DNA of 23,504 bases from a virus. The DNA lies in the IMG/VR virus record IMGVR_UViG_3300020467_000056, positions 1 through 23,504 of that record; one strand, 5' to 3'. The position numbers and the translations under genes were made by a program. Below, one piece after another: positions 5,352-13,552 of this stretch. Position 1 is the first letter of the stretch, and every line of letters begins with the position of its first letter. The notes under the pieces are model-generated. The model saw only the letters and a program-made list of their open reading frames with translations, was not told the DNA's origin and made no database searches.

Positions 5352-6686
5352 TTATTGTTTGGTTATCTTAATATATCCGTTACCTTGATATTGTCCACCA
5401 GTTGTTCCTGAGTTACCACCTTGAGTATTCTGTTGTGATGTTCCAGTGTTATACGAACCACCTCCACCTCCACATACACCATAAGATGACCAACTACCAG
5501 AAGTACCTCCTCCAGTCCATCCTCCAGCAGCACCAGGAGATGCCAAATTACCTCCTCCACCACCGCCAAATCCTCCAGCGTTACCATCTGTAGGTGCATA
5601 GCAATGATCACCTCTTCCACCTGTTAATCCATTATTCCATCCCTTACCCTTAGAGTTGTTCATGTTGCAATGACTTGAACCATCTGTTCCATCACTATAA
5701 TATCCTCCACCAGCAGCACCAGTATGAGGACCACATCTATTACCACCATATCCAGCAGAAGGTTGACTAGGTTGGCAATAACATCCGTATCTACCTCCAT
5801 ACTCACCACTTCTACCTTCACAATGACTAGTAGGTCTACCACATGACCATCCATAGTTACCACCCATAGAACCACCACCGCCTCCAGCGATTATTATTGG
5901 TGTATTATTTTTAACTACAAATGAACCTCCACCACCTCCACACTCATTACCATGAGGACAATAGTATTGGTTACCACCAACACCAACAACCATTTCTAAT
6001 TGATCACCCTTAGTCAATGCAAACGTACCTTTTATCTTTGCACCCCAAATATTATATTGTCCATAGTTTAAATCTCTACCTCCTCTAGCACCTCCACATT
6101 CAATTTCATAATTAGCATCTTCAGGTATAGTCCACTTTTGACAACCTGTAAATGAACCTTGTTGAAAATTAGTACCATCATTCCATGCTTCACCTGAATA
6201 TGCACTTGTTATTTGACTCCATGATGGTGCATCCTTTTCTCCTCTACCTACAATAGATTTGAATGTAAATGATGAGAAATCAAATAGAGTATTACCTTCA
6301 CCAGCACCAAATGGTGTTATCCATCCCGCTTCTTCTTCTTCATCATTATCTCCAGGTTCTCCAGGATCCCAGTACACTTCGATTGAATTTGAATCTGTAT
6401 TCCATCCTATCCTACCATTAATTAATCCACTGGTAGGTTTTGTTGATTCATCCCATGTAGGAAGTACATCCATTGCTCTTCCAACTGGAACCCATGTACT
6501 ACCATTCCAAACAACTAATTGTTCTAATGTTGAATCGTATATACAACAACCAGCATCACCACCTCCTAAACTTGTAGGACGTTGAGCAGTTGTAAATACT
6601 GGAAATCCCAGACCTCCATCTCCTGTAACCGAAGAGGTTGCAGATAGGTTTGTTGAATTTACTCTAGCAGCACTAAATTGAGACAT
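5352..6686 (-). CDS. Glycine-rich tail fibre adhesin, type A copy 1
   Basis: The protein has 444 residues. Residues about 25-70 form the fibre module common to this block (FTTAQRPTSLGG, then VVWNGSTWVPVG), with a second, weaker copy to about 130. From about 150 comes a domain like the glycine-rich domain of ALK/LTK receptors: QKWTIPEDANYEIECGGARGG, KGTFALTKGDQLEMVVGVGG, GGGGGSFVV, IIIAGGGGGSMGG. The rest is glycine-rich with many Cys and Tyr (YGWSCGRPTSHCEG, GCYCQPSQPS) and ends GNGYIKITKQ. Such polyglycine-helix bundles form receptor-binding tips in T4-type gp38 adhesins. It is clearly paralogous to the protein at 8660-9961. A late promoter sits at 6710-6717 and AAGGAG precedes the ATG. Confidence 0.8.
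   Translation of the reverse strand: MSQFSAARVNSTNLSATSSVTGDGGLGFPVFTTAQRPTSLGGGDAGCCIYDSTLEQLVVWNGSTWVPVGRAMDVLPTWDESTKPTSGLINGRIGWNTDSNSIEVYWDPGEPGDNDEEEEAGWITPFGAGEGNTLFDFSSFTFKSIVGRGEKDAPSWSQITSAYSGEAWNDGTNFQQGSFTGCQKWTIPEDANYEIECGGARGGRDLNYGQYNIWGAKIKGTFALTKGDQLEMVVGVGGNQYYCPHGNECGGGGGSFVVKNNTPIIIAGGGGGSMGGNYGWSCGRPTSHCEGRSGEYGGRYGCYCQPSQPSAGYGGNRCGPHTGAAGGGYYSDGTDGSSHCNMNNSKGKGWNNGLTGGRGDHCYAPTDGNAGGFGGGGGGNLASPGAAGGWTGGGTSGSWSSYGVCGGGGGSYNTGTSQQNTQGGNSGTTGGQYQGNGYIKITKQ
6022..6086. repeat. 65-bp block identical to 9342-9406
   Basis: This stretch, inside the type A adhesin copy 1, is identical base for base to 9342-9406 in copy 2. A second identical block of 50 bp pairs 5938-5987 with 9258-9307. 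Neighbouring stretches encode the same residues but differ at synonymous positions, so these blocks are more similar than protein conservation alone requires. Confidence 0.8.
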
Positions 6687-6709
6687 GAGATGAAATTAAC
6701 TCCTTTATA

Positions 6710-6717
6710 TATTTATT
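6710..6717 (-). promoter_or_regulatory. T4-type late promoter (AATAAATA) for the type A copy 1 adhesin
   Basis: The minus strand reads AATAAATA, one base from the T4 late consensus, 24 bases before the ATG at 6686. It overlaps the stop codon of the upstream adhesin gene. An AAAGGAG ribosome site follows it. Confidence 0.55.
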
Positions 6718-7861
6718 GATCCTGTGTGCCTGTTGCTGGAAATGCTCTATTTGGTCCCCATATAATTCTAACAGCACCAGTACCACCATACCAACCACCT
6801 GCGTCATTGGCACCTGCACCACCGCCATAAGTTCCACCTGGAGTTGGTTGGTCACTTGAACAAGAACCTGTACCATTTGTACCACCTGACCCACCTTGAC
6901 CAGCACCACAGTTACTAGAACTAGAACCTCCGCTAGTACCTTCACCTAATATTCCTACTCCACCGCCACCGCCACCATAATCTTCTCCACCATTTGTCCA
7001 ACCGCCACCACCAGCACCACCTGAACCTGACCATCCAGAGTTACCACTAGCATACTGTCCACAGTGTCCACCATTACCACCATTTCCTGAATATCCTCCT
7101 GCACCACCACCACCGCATGATGATCCAGTATCACTTAAACTACTTCTATTTCCATCTCCACCATTACCACCAAATCCTCCACCTTGTATAGTTCCACCAC
7201 TTCCACCATATCCTCCACCTTCACCACCGTAACCTGCTCTGTTAGAAGAACCGTTTCTATCTCTACCAGTTCCACCACCACCTCCACCATAAACAGTATT
7301 AGTGTCTATAAAAAATGAATCTCCACCATTATACCCATAACCACTTGTACTTGTTTGTGCTTGACCACCAGAACCAACACTTACAGCATAACTCTGACCT
7401 GGTTGAACTTGAATACCGTTTGCCCATCCGAGACCAGCACCACCACCTGCACCTCGTTCATCTCTAGTAGAACCACCTCCACCACCAACACATACTACTG
7501 AAACATCATAAACATTATCAGGACATGTCCAACTATATGTTCCTGCTGATGTATATGCCTCTTGACCTGTAGCAGAAGTTTCACCTCCACCTGCACCTCC
7601 ACCTCCTACTGGTGGTTGTGATATTAATAACCAATCACTACCATCATATACTTCTATACCCAACTTAGTTTCATTAATTCTGATCATCCCCTTTTGTGGA
7701 GATGAAGGTCTTTCATCTGTAGTGCCTGATGGAAGACATATTTGACCACCATGACTGGTTTTTAGAGTTCCTATAACATTTAAATGAGCAGTGTCCTTCA
7801 TACGGATTTTCATACCCGTCAATTCTGGACCCATTATCCCGTTTGTCTTTATGGTACTCAT
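6713..7861 (-). CDS. Glycine-rich tail fibre adhesin, type B
   Basis: The 382-residue protein opens MSTIKTNGIMGPELTGMKIR, then has the fibre module LPSGTTDERPSSPQKG...IEVYDGSDWLLI (about 42-80). A sandwich-like segment follows (YTSAGTYSWTCPDNVYDV, SVVCVGGGGG) and then about 230 residues dominated by Gly, Ser and Asn with regularly spaced aromatic residues. It ends with GAVRIIWGPNRAFPATGT, a C-terminal signature I associate with glycine-rich cyanophage fibres. Type B differs from type A in lacking the GNGYIKIT end. Its ATG overlaps the stop of the coiled-coil gene (ATGA), so the two are cotranslated from the late promoter at 8392-8399. Receptor binding is inferred. Confidence 0.75.
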   Translation of the reverse strand: MSTIKTNGIMGPELTGMKIRMKDTAHLNVIGTLKTSHGGQICLPSGTTDERPSSPQKGMIRINETKLGIEVYDGSDWLLISQPPVGGGGAGGGETSATGQEAYTSAGTYSWTCPDNVYDVSVVCVGGGGGSTRDERGAGGGAGLGWANGIQVQPGQSYAVSVGSGGQAQTSTSGYGYNGGDSFFIDTNTVYGGGGGGTGRDRNGSSNRAGYGGEGGGYGGSGGTIQGGGFGGNGGDGNRSSLSDTGSSCGGGGAGGYSGNGGNGGHCGQYASGNSGWSGSGGAGGGGWTNGGEDYGGGGGGVGILGEGTSGGSSSSNCGAGQGGSGGTNGTGSCSSDQPTPGGTYGGGAGANDAGGWYGGTGAVRIIWGPNRAFPATGTQDQ

Positions 7862-8361
7862 GCTGTTGCTATCTCCTCTTTAGGATCATCATCATCATCA
7901 AAATTAACAGGTATATGTCCTCTTCCAGCATTTATATCTGCTTCTAATATTTTTGCTGCATCTGGTTGCATAACAGATTCAACAGGAGAAGGATCGGAGA
8001 CAGTAGGTGCAACAAATTCCTTTTGTAATTTAAACTCCCTAGCGTTCATTTCTTCCTTCAACTCCTCAATATTTTTATTGAGTTTCTTTATTTCTAATTC
8101 TTGCTTCTTAACAGTTAATCCAAGTTCAACCTTCTCATCATCCTTATCAGTATCTTCTGGTCTAACCTTCAAAAATCCCAAAGGAAGATCATGAGAATTT
8201 ATATCCTCCTCACTATCCTTATCAGTTTGTGCAATAACTTCAGTCATTTGCATTACAAGACTTTCTTTAAGTTTTATCGCCTCTTCTAATTCGGTATCTA
8301 ACCTATTGATATTAACATTAGATTCTGAAATTAATTTTTCAAGTTCTTTAAAAGTTCTCAT
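7858..8361 (-). CDS. Coiled-coil structural or fibre-assembly protein
   Basis: The protein is 167 residues from ATG at 8361, which has a good AAGGA site five bases upstream; an in-frame TTG at 8376 lacks one. Two heptad-like helical stretches are visible, about 3-40 (FKELEKLISESNVNINRL and on) and about 78-115 (ELGLTVKKQELEIKKLNK and on), separated by an acidic linker. The C-terminus is acidic (NFDDDDDPKEE). Coiled coils of this kind trimerise fibres or act as fibre chaperones. Coupling to the type B adhesin downstream supports a role with that fibre. The exact function is not known. Confidence 0.65.
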   Translation of the reverse strand: MRTFKELEKLISESNVNINRLDTELEEAIKLKESLVMQMTEVIAQTDKDSEEDINSHDLPLGFLKVRPEDTDKDDEKVELGLTVKKQELEIKKLNKNIEELKEEMNAREFKLQKEFVAPTVSDPSPVESVMQPDAAKILEADINAGRGHIPVNFDDDDDPKEEIATA

Positions 8362-8391
8362 TAGTCCTTGACACAATAATAGACCTAATCT

Positions 8392-8399
8392 TATTTATA
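8392..8399 (-). promoter_or_regulatory. T4-type late promoter (TATAAATA) for the coiled-coil/type B adhesin pair
   Basis: An exact TATAAATA on the minus strand lies about 30 bases before the ATG at 8361 and directly after the stop of the zinc-ribbon gene. Confidence 0.65.
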
Positions 8400-8401
8400 C
8401 A

Positions 8402-8656
8402 CTACCACTTACCAATAGGGCATTTGGCATCTGGATGTTTACTTTTCATTTTCATAAAACATTGACATTTCTCACATAAAAAATTGACCTTATCATAACT
8501 GTCACAGTTATTACATAACGCCAATCTTTCATTTTGTAACTCAGGTCTAACAAATGGTATGGGATCATTAAAATCAGTCCATGTCTGACCATCTGCCCAT
8601 GTTACAGGTTTATCAGTATACCAATGATAACGAGTAGTCCACTTTCTAGGTTGCAT
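8402..8656 (-). CDS. Cys-rich zinc-ribbon mini-protein, long form
   Basis: The 84-residue protein has a Trp/Tyr-rich N-terminal part (TTRYHWYTDKPVTW) and a C-terminal Cys cluster: C48-x2-C51, C61-x2-C64-x-C66-F-M, and C79-P-x3-W at the end. This fits a small metal-binding ribbon. The last 37 residues match the whole second half of the 59-aa protein at 12063-12242 (CQCFM/CGCFM and CPIGKW/CPLEKW). It begins three bases after the type A copy 2 adhesin stops, so it is read with that gene. Both zinc-ribbon genes follow a fibre gene, which suggests a fibre-assembly or accessory role, unproven. Confidence 0.7.
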   Translation of the reverse strand: MQPRKWTTRYHWYTDKPVTWADGQTWTDFNDPIPFVRPELQNERLALCNNCDSYDKVNFLCEKCQCFMKMKSKHPDAKCPIGKW

Positions 8657-8659
8657 GAA

Positions 8660-9961
8660 TTATGCTTTAGTTATCTTTATATATCCATTTCCTTGATACT
8701 GTCCACCTTCTGTTCCTGAGTTACCACCTTGAGTATTCTGTTGTGATGTTCCACTATTGTAGGAACCTCCACCACCTCCACATACACCATAAGATGACCA
8801 GTTACCAGAACAGCAACCACCAGTCCATCCTCCAGCAGCACCAGGAGATGTTAGGTTTCCACCTCCACCTCCACCAAATCCACCTTGGTTTCCAGTACCA
8901 CTACTAGGTGCATAACAATGGTCTCCTCTACCTCCTTGCAAACCGTTATTATATCCTTTACCACCTCTTCCATTTCCACAGTGTCCACTATATTGTGAAG
9001 TTCCATCACCCTGATAACCTCCACCACCATGACCTGTATATGATCCACAAACATTACCACCATATCCAGCAGTAGGTTGTGATGGTTGACAATAGCAACC
9101 ATAACGTCCACCATATTCACCACTTCTACCTTCGCAGTGTGATGTTGGTCTACCGCATGACCATCCATAGTTACCACCCATAGAACCACCGCCACCACCT
9201 GCTGCAATCAACAGAGTATTTGTAGTTTTATTCTTAACAAAGGAACCACCTCCTCCACCACACTCATTACCATGAGGACAATAGTATTGGTTACCACCAA
9301 CACCAACCGCCATTTCTATTTGATCACTTTGAGTTAAAGCGAACGTACCTTTTATCTTTGCACCCCAAATATTATATTGTCCATAGTTTAAATCTCTACC
9401 TCCTCTTGCTCCACCTGCTTCAATAGTATAATTACCATCTTCAGGTACAGTCCATTTTTGATAACCTTGATGATCACCTTGAGCAAAATTAGTACCATCA
9501 TTCCAAGGTTGTCCAGAGTATTCTGACTGCATCTGAGAGAATGATGGACCTTCATCCTCACCTCTACTTACTATAGACTTAAACGTAAAAGTAGTAAAAT
9601 TAAATAATGGACCACTACCTTCACCTCCAGCAGCAGAACCAAAAGCAATCCAATCCGAACCGTTAAAAATCTCTGCTTGTGATGTATCTGTATTAAATCC
9701 AAACTGTGCAAGAGATGGTGATGATGGACGTGTTTCTGTCGTCCATGTTCTCATATTACCAGCACCAAGACTTAACCAAGAACTTCCTTTCCACACCTCA
9801 ACGTCAGTTCCAGTTGTATTGTATATAACTGTTCCTGGGTCAGCACTGGACGGTTTACCAGAGTCGGCATAATTAGGTGCTTTCAATGCAGAACCAGCAG
9901 AAACTATGCCTGTTGCGTGTACATTCTGCCCATTAATAGTGTCTACGTTTAAGGTACTCAT
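8660..9961 (-). CDS. Glycine-rich tail fibre adhesin, type A copy 2
   Basis: The 433-residue protein is the paralogue of the 5352-6686 product. Its N-terminus differs (MSTLNVDTINGQNVHATG) and has two fibre modules (DVEVWKGSSWLSLG and AEIFNGSDWIAFG). From about residue 140 the two proteins align closely through the ALK/LTK-like glycine-rich domain (QKWTVPEDGNYTIEAGGARGG, KGTFALTQSDQIEMAVGVGG) to the end GNGYIKITKA. Long stretches are identical in protein, separated by short variable segments, as at YGGNVCGSYTGHGGGGYQGD. A perfect late promoter lies upstream, with an AAAGGAG ribosome site. A second host-receptor specificity or a hetero-oligomeric tip are both possible. Confidence 0.8.
   Translation of the reverse strand: MSTLNVDTINGQNVHATGIVSAGSALKAPNYADSGKPSSADPGTVIYNTTGTDVEVWKGSSWLSLGAGNMRTWTTETRPSSPSLAQFGFNTDTSQAEIFNGSDWIAFGSAAGGEGSGPLFNFTTFTFKSIVSRGEDEGPSFSQMQSEYSGQPWNDGTNFAQGDHQGYQKWTVPEDGNYTIEAGGARGGRDLNYGQYNIWGAKIKGTFALTQSDQIEMAVGVGGNQYYCPHGNECGGGGGSFVKNKTTNTLLIAAGGGGGSMGGNYGWSCGRPTSHCEGRSGEYGGRYGCYCQPSQPTAGYGGNVCGSYTGHGGGGYQGDGTSQYSGHCGNGRGGKGYNNGLQGGRGDHCYAPSSGTGNQGGFGGGGGGNLTSPGAAGGWTGGCCSGNWSSYGVCGGGGGSYNSGTSQQNTQGGNSGTEGGQYQGNGYIKITKA
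9342..9406. repeat. 65-bp block identical to 6022-6086
   Basis: This is the partner of the repeat in the type A copy 1 adhesin gene. It encodes the segment around GRDLNYGQYNIWGAKIKG. Confidence 0.8.
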
Positions 9962-9986
9962 TCTTCAGTTTGCTCCTTTATATTGT

Positions 9987-9994
9987 TATTTATA
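9987..9994 (-). promoter_or_regulatory. T4-type late promoter (TATAAATA) for the type A copy 2 adhesin
   Basis: An exact TATAAATA on the minus strand lies 25 bases before the ATG at 9961 and just after the stop of the LamG-adhesin gene at 9997. Confidence 0.65.
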
Positions 9995-9996
9995 AC

Positions 9997-12030
9997 CTAG
10001 TACATTAACTGATTACCTTCTGTGGTAACAGTATATGATCCATCAATAACATCACTCTTATCTACATTGGTGGTAGGGAATGATCTAGTGAATGAATCAT
10101 CACCCCAAATAATCCTTACAACTCCATGACCACCCATACCTTGAGCATCACCTGAGTTTGCACCTCCACCACCTCCACCTGGAAATCCTCCATCAGGACA
10201 TGTATAACTTGAGTTACCATTATAGGATGGATGATATCTATTATATCCAGAACCACTACCTTCAAAGGTACTGTTATTAGATCTATTAGAATATCCTCTT
10301 AATCCAGTATTATGTGCTGTAGAACCTCCCTTACCACAGAAATGTGTTTCGTTATTAGGATATGAGTTCTGACCATTATTTCCTCTTATACCATTAGGTC
10401 CTTGACCATATATACCAGTTCCACCTCCACCACCGCAGTAGTGACTAGAACTACCATTAGCAGAGGAACCTCCTCCACCTCCACCATTTTGTCCATTATT
10501 ACCATTACATCCACTATATTGAGGATTACTTACTCTACCAGAGTTAGTTTGCCCACCACCATTATATCCTCCACATCCTCCACCTGCTTGTCTACATCCA
10601 CTATAGTGTGATGATGCTCCACCTTCTCCTCCACCATCTCCATTTGAATAATAACCACCAGGAATATTCCAACATTGACTACCATAGTTTCCTTTACCAC
10701 CTGTTCCACCACCAGCAACAGCATATTGAACACCAGCAATATTTACATAACTATTACTACCATCTGGTCCATATTGACCCCATCCATTTGCCATTCCACC
10801 ACCACCAACATAAACAGTAACGCTATCGCCTGGTGTTACAGTAATATTATTCTTATATGACAACGATCCACCTGCACCGCCAGCACCATCATGGTTAGAT
10901 TCTCCTCCACCACCTCCACCGATAGAAAGTACTGAAATATTAGTTACTCCATCTGGTACAGTCCAACTATGCATTGTTGAAGTATTAGGACCACTTGCAT
11001 GAAATACTACTTCTCCAGGTGGAGAAGAACCACCACCAGCAGCACCAAATGGATTTTCTGTCTGTGCTTCAACTAGACCATTACCAGCATTAATTATGGC
11101 ACCTGGTGCTCTAGTTGCAACAGTAGGTGAAACAGCATTAAGACTTAACATTAACAATTCAACTGTTGCTGTTGAAGCACCTTGAGAAGTTGTTGTTAAT
11201 GATGAAATAGGTACAGTAAGTGATGATGAAGGATAAAGAGCATCCTCAGTTAAACGAACATTTGATATCCACCCTTTAAAGTAATTCATACTGCCGCCAA
11301 CATTTAATCTATTACCAAAATCATTTGAAGCAGTGAAACCAAATGATTTAAATGCTACACTTGTACCATCTATAAACATTCTCCAATCAGTATCACCATC
11401 AGAACCATCATCATAAGAACAAATTGCTACATGATGCCATTCACCATCACTCAAAGTTGTCCAAGCACCACTTGCTTGTAAATGAAGACCTGCACCTGAT
11501 TGATATGACCAAACAAGATCATTATTCTGTCTCTTTATATGAGACATCATTACATTTGTAGAACTCTCCCAAAATTCCAATAGACCAGCATTTTGATCTG
11601 TTGTTCCATCATCTTTCATCCAAAATTCTACTGTCCATACAGAATCACTTGAATGAACCCATCCAAGTGCAGCAGCATACGCAGTTAAATAATTCCACTG
11701 ACCATCAAAATATGCACTATATGATACTGCATCCTCTGAACTTGCTCCTTGTCTCTCAGTAAATTCACCATAAGCATACCAAGTCCAACCATCCCAATAC
11801 TCTACACCAATTTCACTTCCCTCTGCATTATTATCAGTATTATATCGTACATATCCTGCTTCTGGATTAGATGGTCTTTGTGCTGTATTACCAACTGGTA
11901 ATTGAAAAGCACCACTATTCCTACTTAAATCTATAGTTCCTTTATTATCCAAGACATGTCCAGCACTCAGATTAACTTGCCCAATAGTGGCAGCAATACC
12001 TTCTAAATTTTGAATAACAATCTTACTCAT
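9997..12030 (-). CDS. LamG-like plus glycine-rich tail fibre adhesin, type B
   Basis: The 677-residue protein has three parts. Residues about 40-90 are the fibre module (LPVGNTAQRPSNPEAG, GVEYWDGWTWYAYG). Residues about 104-275 form a concanavalin/LamG-like jelly roll, recognised by VWTVEFWMKDDG, GEWHHVAICSYDDG, WRMFIDGTSV and GWISNVRLTEDALY; such domains bind glycans. From about 345 to 640 is a glycine-rich Cys- and Tyr-containing region that begins HSWTVPDGVTNISVLSIGGG and ends GVVRIIWGDDSFTRSFPTT, as in the type B protein at 6713-7861. Carbohydrate binding at the phage tail is inferred. It has its own late promoter, and an AGGAGG site precedes the ATG. Confidence 0.8.
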   Translation of the reverse strand: MSKIVIQNLEGIAATIGQVNLSAGHVLDNKGTIDLSRNSGAFQLPVGNTAQRPSNPEAGYVRYNTDNNAEGSEIGVEYWDGWTWYAYGEFTERQGASSEDAVSYSAYFDGQWNYLTAYAAALGWVHSSDSVWTVEFWMKDDGTTDQNAGLLEFWESSTNVMMSHIKRQNNDLVWSYQSGAGLHLQASGAWTTLSDGEWHHVAICSYDDGSDGDTDWRMFIDGTSVAFKSFGFTASNDFGNRLNVGGSMNYFKGWISNVRLTEDALYPSSSLTVPISSLTTTSQGASTATVELLMLSLNAVSPTVATRAPGAIINAGNGLVEAQTENPFGAAGGGSSPPGEVVFHASGPNTSTMHSWTVPDGVTNISVLSIGGGGGGESNHDGAGGAGGSLSYKNNITVTPGDSVTVYVGGGGMANGWGQYGPDGSNSYVNIAGVQYAVAGGGTGGKGNYGSQCWNIPGGYYSNGDGGGEGGASSHYSGCRQAGGGCGGYNGGGQTNSGRVSNPQYSGCNGNNGQNGGGGGGSSANGSSSHYCGGGGGTGIYGQGPNGIRGNNGQNSYPNNETHFCGKGGSTAHNTGLRGYSNRSNNSTFEGSGSGYNRYHPSYNGNSSYTCPDGGFPGGGGGGANSGDAQGMGGHGVVRIIWGDDSFTRSFPTTNVDKSDVIDGSYTVTTEGNQLMY

Positions 12031-12054
12031 AACATTCTATTGATATCCTCCTAT

Positions 12055-12062
12055 TATTTATG
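12055..12062 (-). promoter_or_regulatory. T4-type late promoter variant (CATAAATA) for the LamG adhesin
   Basis: CATAAATA, one base off the T4 late consensus, lies 25 bases before the ATG at 12030, directly after the stop of the 59-aa zinc-ribbon gene. Confidence 0.55.
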
Positions 12063-12242
12063 TCACCATTTTTCAAGTGGGCAATGCATTTGAGGTATTC
12101 TAACTTTTGCTTCCATAAAACATCCACACTGTTCACATTGGTGTCCTACCTTTAAAACCTTGTGAACTATAGGAAACTCTTTAAAATGCTCACATGATTC
12201 ACAGATAGACCATCTTTCCTTGATCGTATCTTGAAAACTCAT
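12063..12242 (-). CDS. Cys-rich zinc-ribbon mini-protein, short form
   Basis: The 59-residue protein begins MSFQDTIKERWSICESCEHF and carries C14-x2-C17, C36-x2-C39-x-C41-F-M and C54-P-x3-W at the very end. The same order and ending occur in the 84-aa protein at 8402-8656, so the two are paralogues; the first CxxC to second CxxC gap is longer here (18 against 9 residues). Its ATG overlaps the TAA of the upstream fibre gene (TAATG), so translation is coupled. Metal binding is inferred from the cysteines. An assembly factor for the neighbouring fibre is possible. Confidence 0.7.
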   Translation of the reverse strand: MSFQDTIKERWSICESCEHFKEFPIVHKVLKVGHQCEQCGCFMEAKVRIPQMHCPLEKW

Positions 12243-13108
12243 TATTGAATATACAAATAAATGTTTGGTGTATGTGAATAAAAACCTGGTCCACTATTTA
12301 CACTACCATCAGTTCTATATCTTAATGTTAAACTGGTACTTGCAGATGTAGCACTACTAAATGATTGTAAATTAGTTTCATAAGGTTGATGCTGACTACT
12401 ACCAGCATTACCATATATATTTGGCCATGTAGGTGTATATGAACTACCGAACATGTACTCATATCTATACCAATCACAACACGATTCACTTGTTCCTTGA
12501 ATACTTGTTACTGCGATTCTTTGCCCAGAAAATATATAACCAAATTTTTGAAAATTTTGTTGAACAGTATTAGATATACTCCTACCATAAGTATATCCAC
12601 TATAATAACCATTTCCAGGAAACCATGTAGCAGAGATATTACCAGCACTACCAAGATTTAGTGCCATTTTTGAACCATTTTGTGTAGTAATCATTACTGG
12701 AGTAATGGTTTCTTGTCCTCCTTGCTCCGTTTGCATTAATATTGGGACATTATCTTGTGCCAGCGTACTCCACTCAGCAGCATTTGTAATAATTGGTGGG
12801 GGCGGTTCTTCCTCTGCACCTCCTCCTCCAGCACCAGCACCACCAGCAGTTCCTGGATTTATATAATCCCATCCACCTTTTCCTGGACCTTTCCAATACT
12901 CCAATTTACCTGTCCAAGTATTCATCCATGTTGAACCATACTTAGGATTAAGTGGTTTCTCATTATCAGGACCACCAGGTATAGGTGCATATGACTGCCC
13001 TTGCAATCTTAAGTCACCTTCTACTTCTAGAACGGAATCTCCATCCAATTCTACAGTAAAACCAGGAGATAACCCCTGTATATTAGCAACTTTAAGATCA
13101 CCTGCCAT
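12242..13108 (-). CDS. Tail fibre-like virion protein with Pro/Gly linker
   Basis: The protein has 288 residues. ATG at 13108 (MAGDLKVANIQGLSPG) is chosen because it overlaps the previous TAA and has GGAG upstream; an in-frame TTG at 13123 is less likely. The N-terminal part has a version of the fibre module (NEKPLNPKYGSTWMNTWTG, LEYWKG), followed by a flexible linker rich in Gly, Ala, Glu and Pro (GAGGGGAEEEPPPP, about 92-106). The C-terminal 180 residues form a distinct beta-rich domain with Tyr, Ser and a CC pair (SESCCDWYRYEYMFG). I do not recognise this last domain. It could be a receptor-binding head replaceable by recombination at the linker. Confidence 0.65.
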   Translation of the reverse strand: MAGDLKVANIQGLSPGFTVELDGDSVLEVEGDLRLQGQSYAPIPGGPDNEKPLNPKYGSTWMNTWTGKLEYWKGPGKGGWDYINPGTAGGAGAGGGGAEEEPPPPIITNAAEWSTLAQDNVPILMQTEQGGQETITPVMITTQNGSKMALNLGSAGNISATWFPGNGYYSGYTYGRSISNTVQQNFQKFGYIFSGQRIAVTSIQGTSESCCDWYRYEYMFGSSYTPTWPNIYGNAGSSQHQPYETNLQSFSSATSASTSLTLRYRTDGSVNSGPGFYSHTPNIYLYIQ

Positions 13109-13530
13109 TAGACTACACTCCAAGCAGCATTACTTTCAATGGTAACCGTATAACCATTGGCAATAGTTACGGGACCAGCAGTTAAACCGTTAGTATATTT
13201 AGCATCATTATTTGCAACTGGACCTATTGTTAAATTCTCTGAGATAGTTGGACCATTAGTCCTAATAATACTATCATCTCCTATAGAAGGACCACCACCT
13301 GCTACTGGAACCCAACCAGCACTACCATCTCCAATATCATTAACATATATCTCTGCATTATCTACATCACTGTTATATCTCATAGTACCAGCAACAATAC
13401 CAACAGGTCTTTGTGCTGTAGTACCAGATGGAAGTTTAAATACACTATTTGTATTTAAAAATGATAACGTTGTAATAATTGCTTCTGTTGATGTGGAAAT
13501 CTGATTTCCACTAATCCTTGAAATTGCCAT
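13108..13530 (-). CDS. Small tail fibre/virion structural protein
   Basis: The 140-residue protein starts MAISRISGNQISTSTEAI and has the shared fibre module in clear form: FKLPSGTTAQRPVGIVAG, MRYNSDVDNAEIYVND and AGWVPVAGG (about 31-80). It ends GYTVTIESNAAWSVV, a common ending of cyanophage fibre segments. AGGAGG lies six bases before the ATG. The late motif CTAAATA lies about 25 bases upstream. It is translationally coupled to the next fibre gene by a TAATG overlap, so the two probably form one complex. Confidence 0.7.
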   Translation of the reverse strand: MAISRISGNQISTSTEAIITTLSFLNTNSVFKLPSGTTAQRPVGIVAGTMRYNSDVDNAEIYVNDIGDGSAGWVPVAGGGPSIGDDSIIRTNGPTISENLTIGPVANNDAKYTNGLTAGPVTIANGYTVTIESNAAWSVV

Positions 13531-13552
13531 GAGATTCCCTCCTACTCAATAT

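Noticed and set aside
7784-8194. 136-aa plus-strand reading frame
   Set aside because: It is opposite the coiled-coil and type B adhesin genes, has no promoter or ribosome site, and is Ser/Phe-rich as expected for an antisense shadow.
5352-12030. Plus- and minus-strand alternative frames and CRISPR-like repetition in the adhesin genes
   Set aside because: Glycine codons (GGN) create periodic CC/GG sequence and open shadow frames rich in Val, His, Leu or Ser. There are no fixed-length direct repeats with unique spacers.
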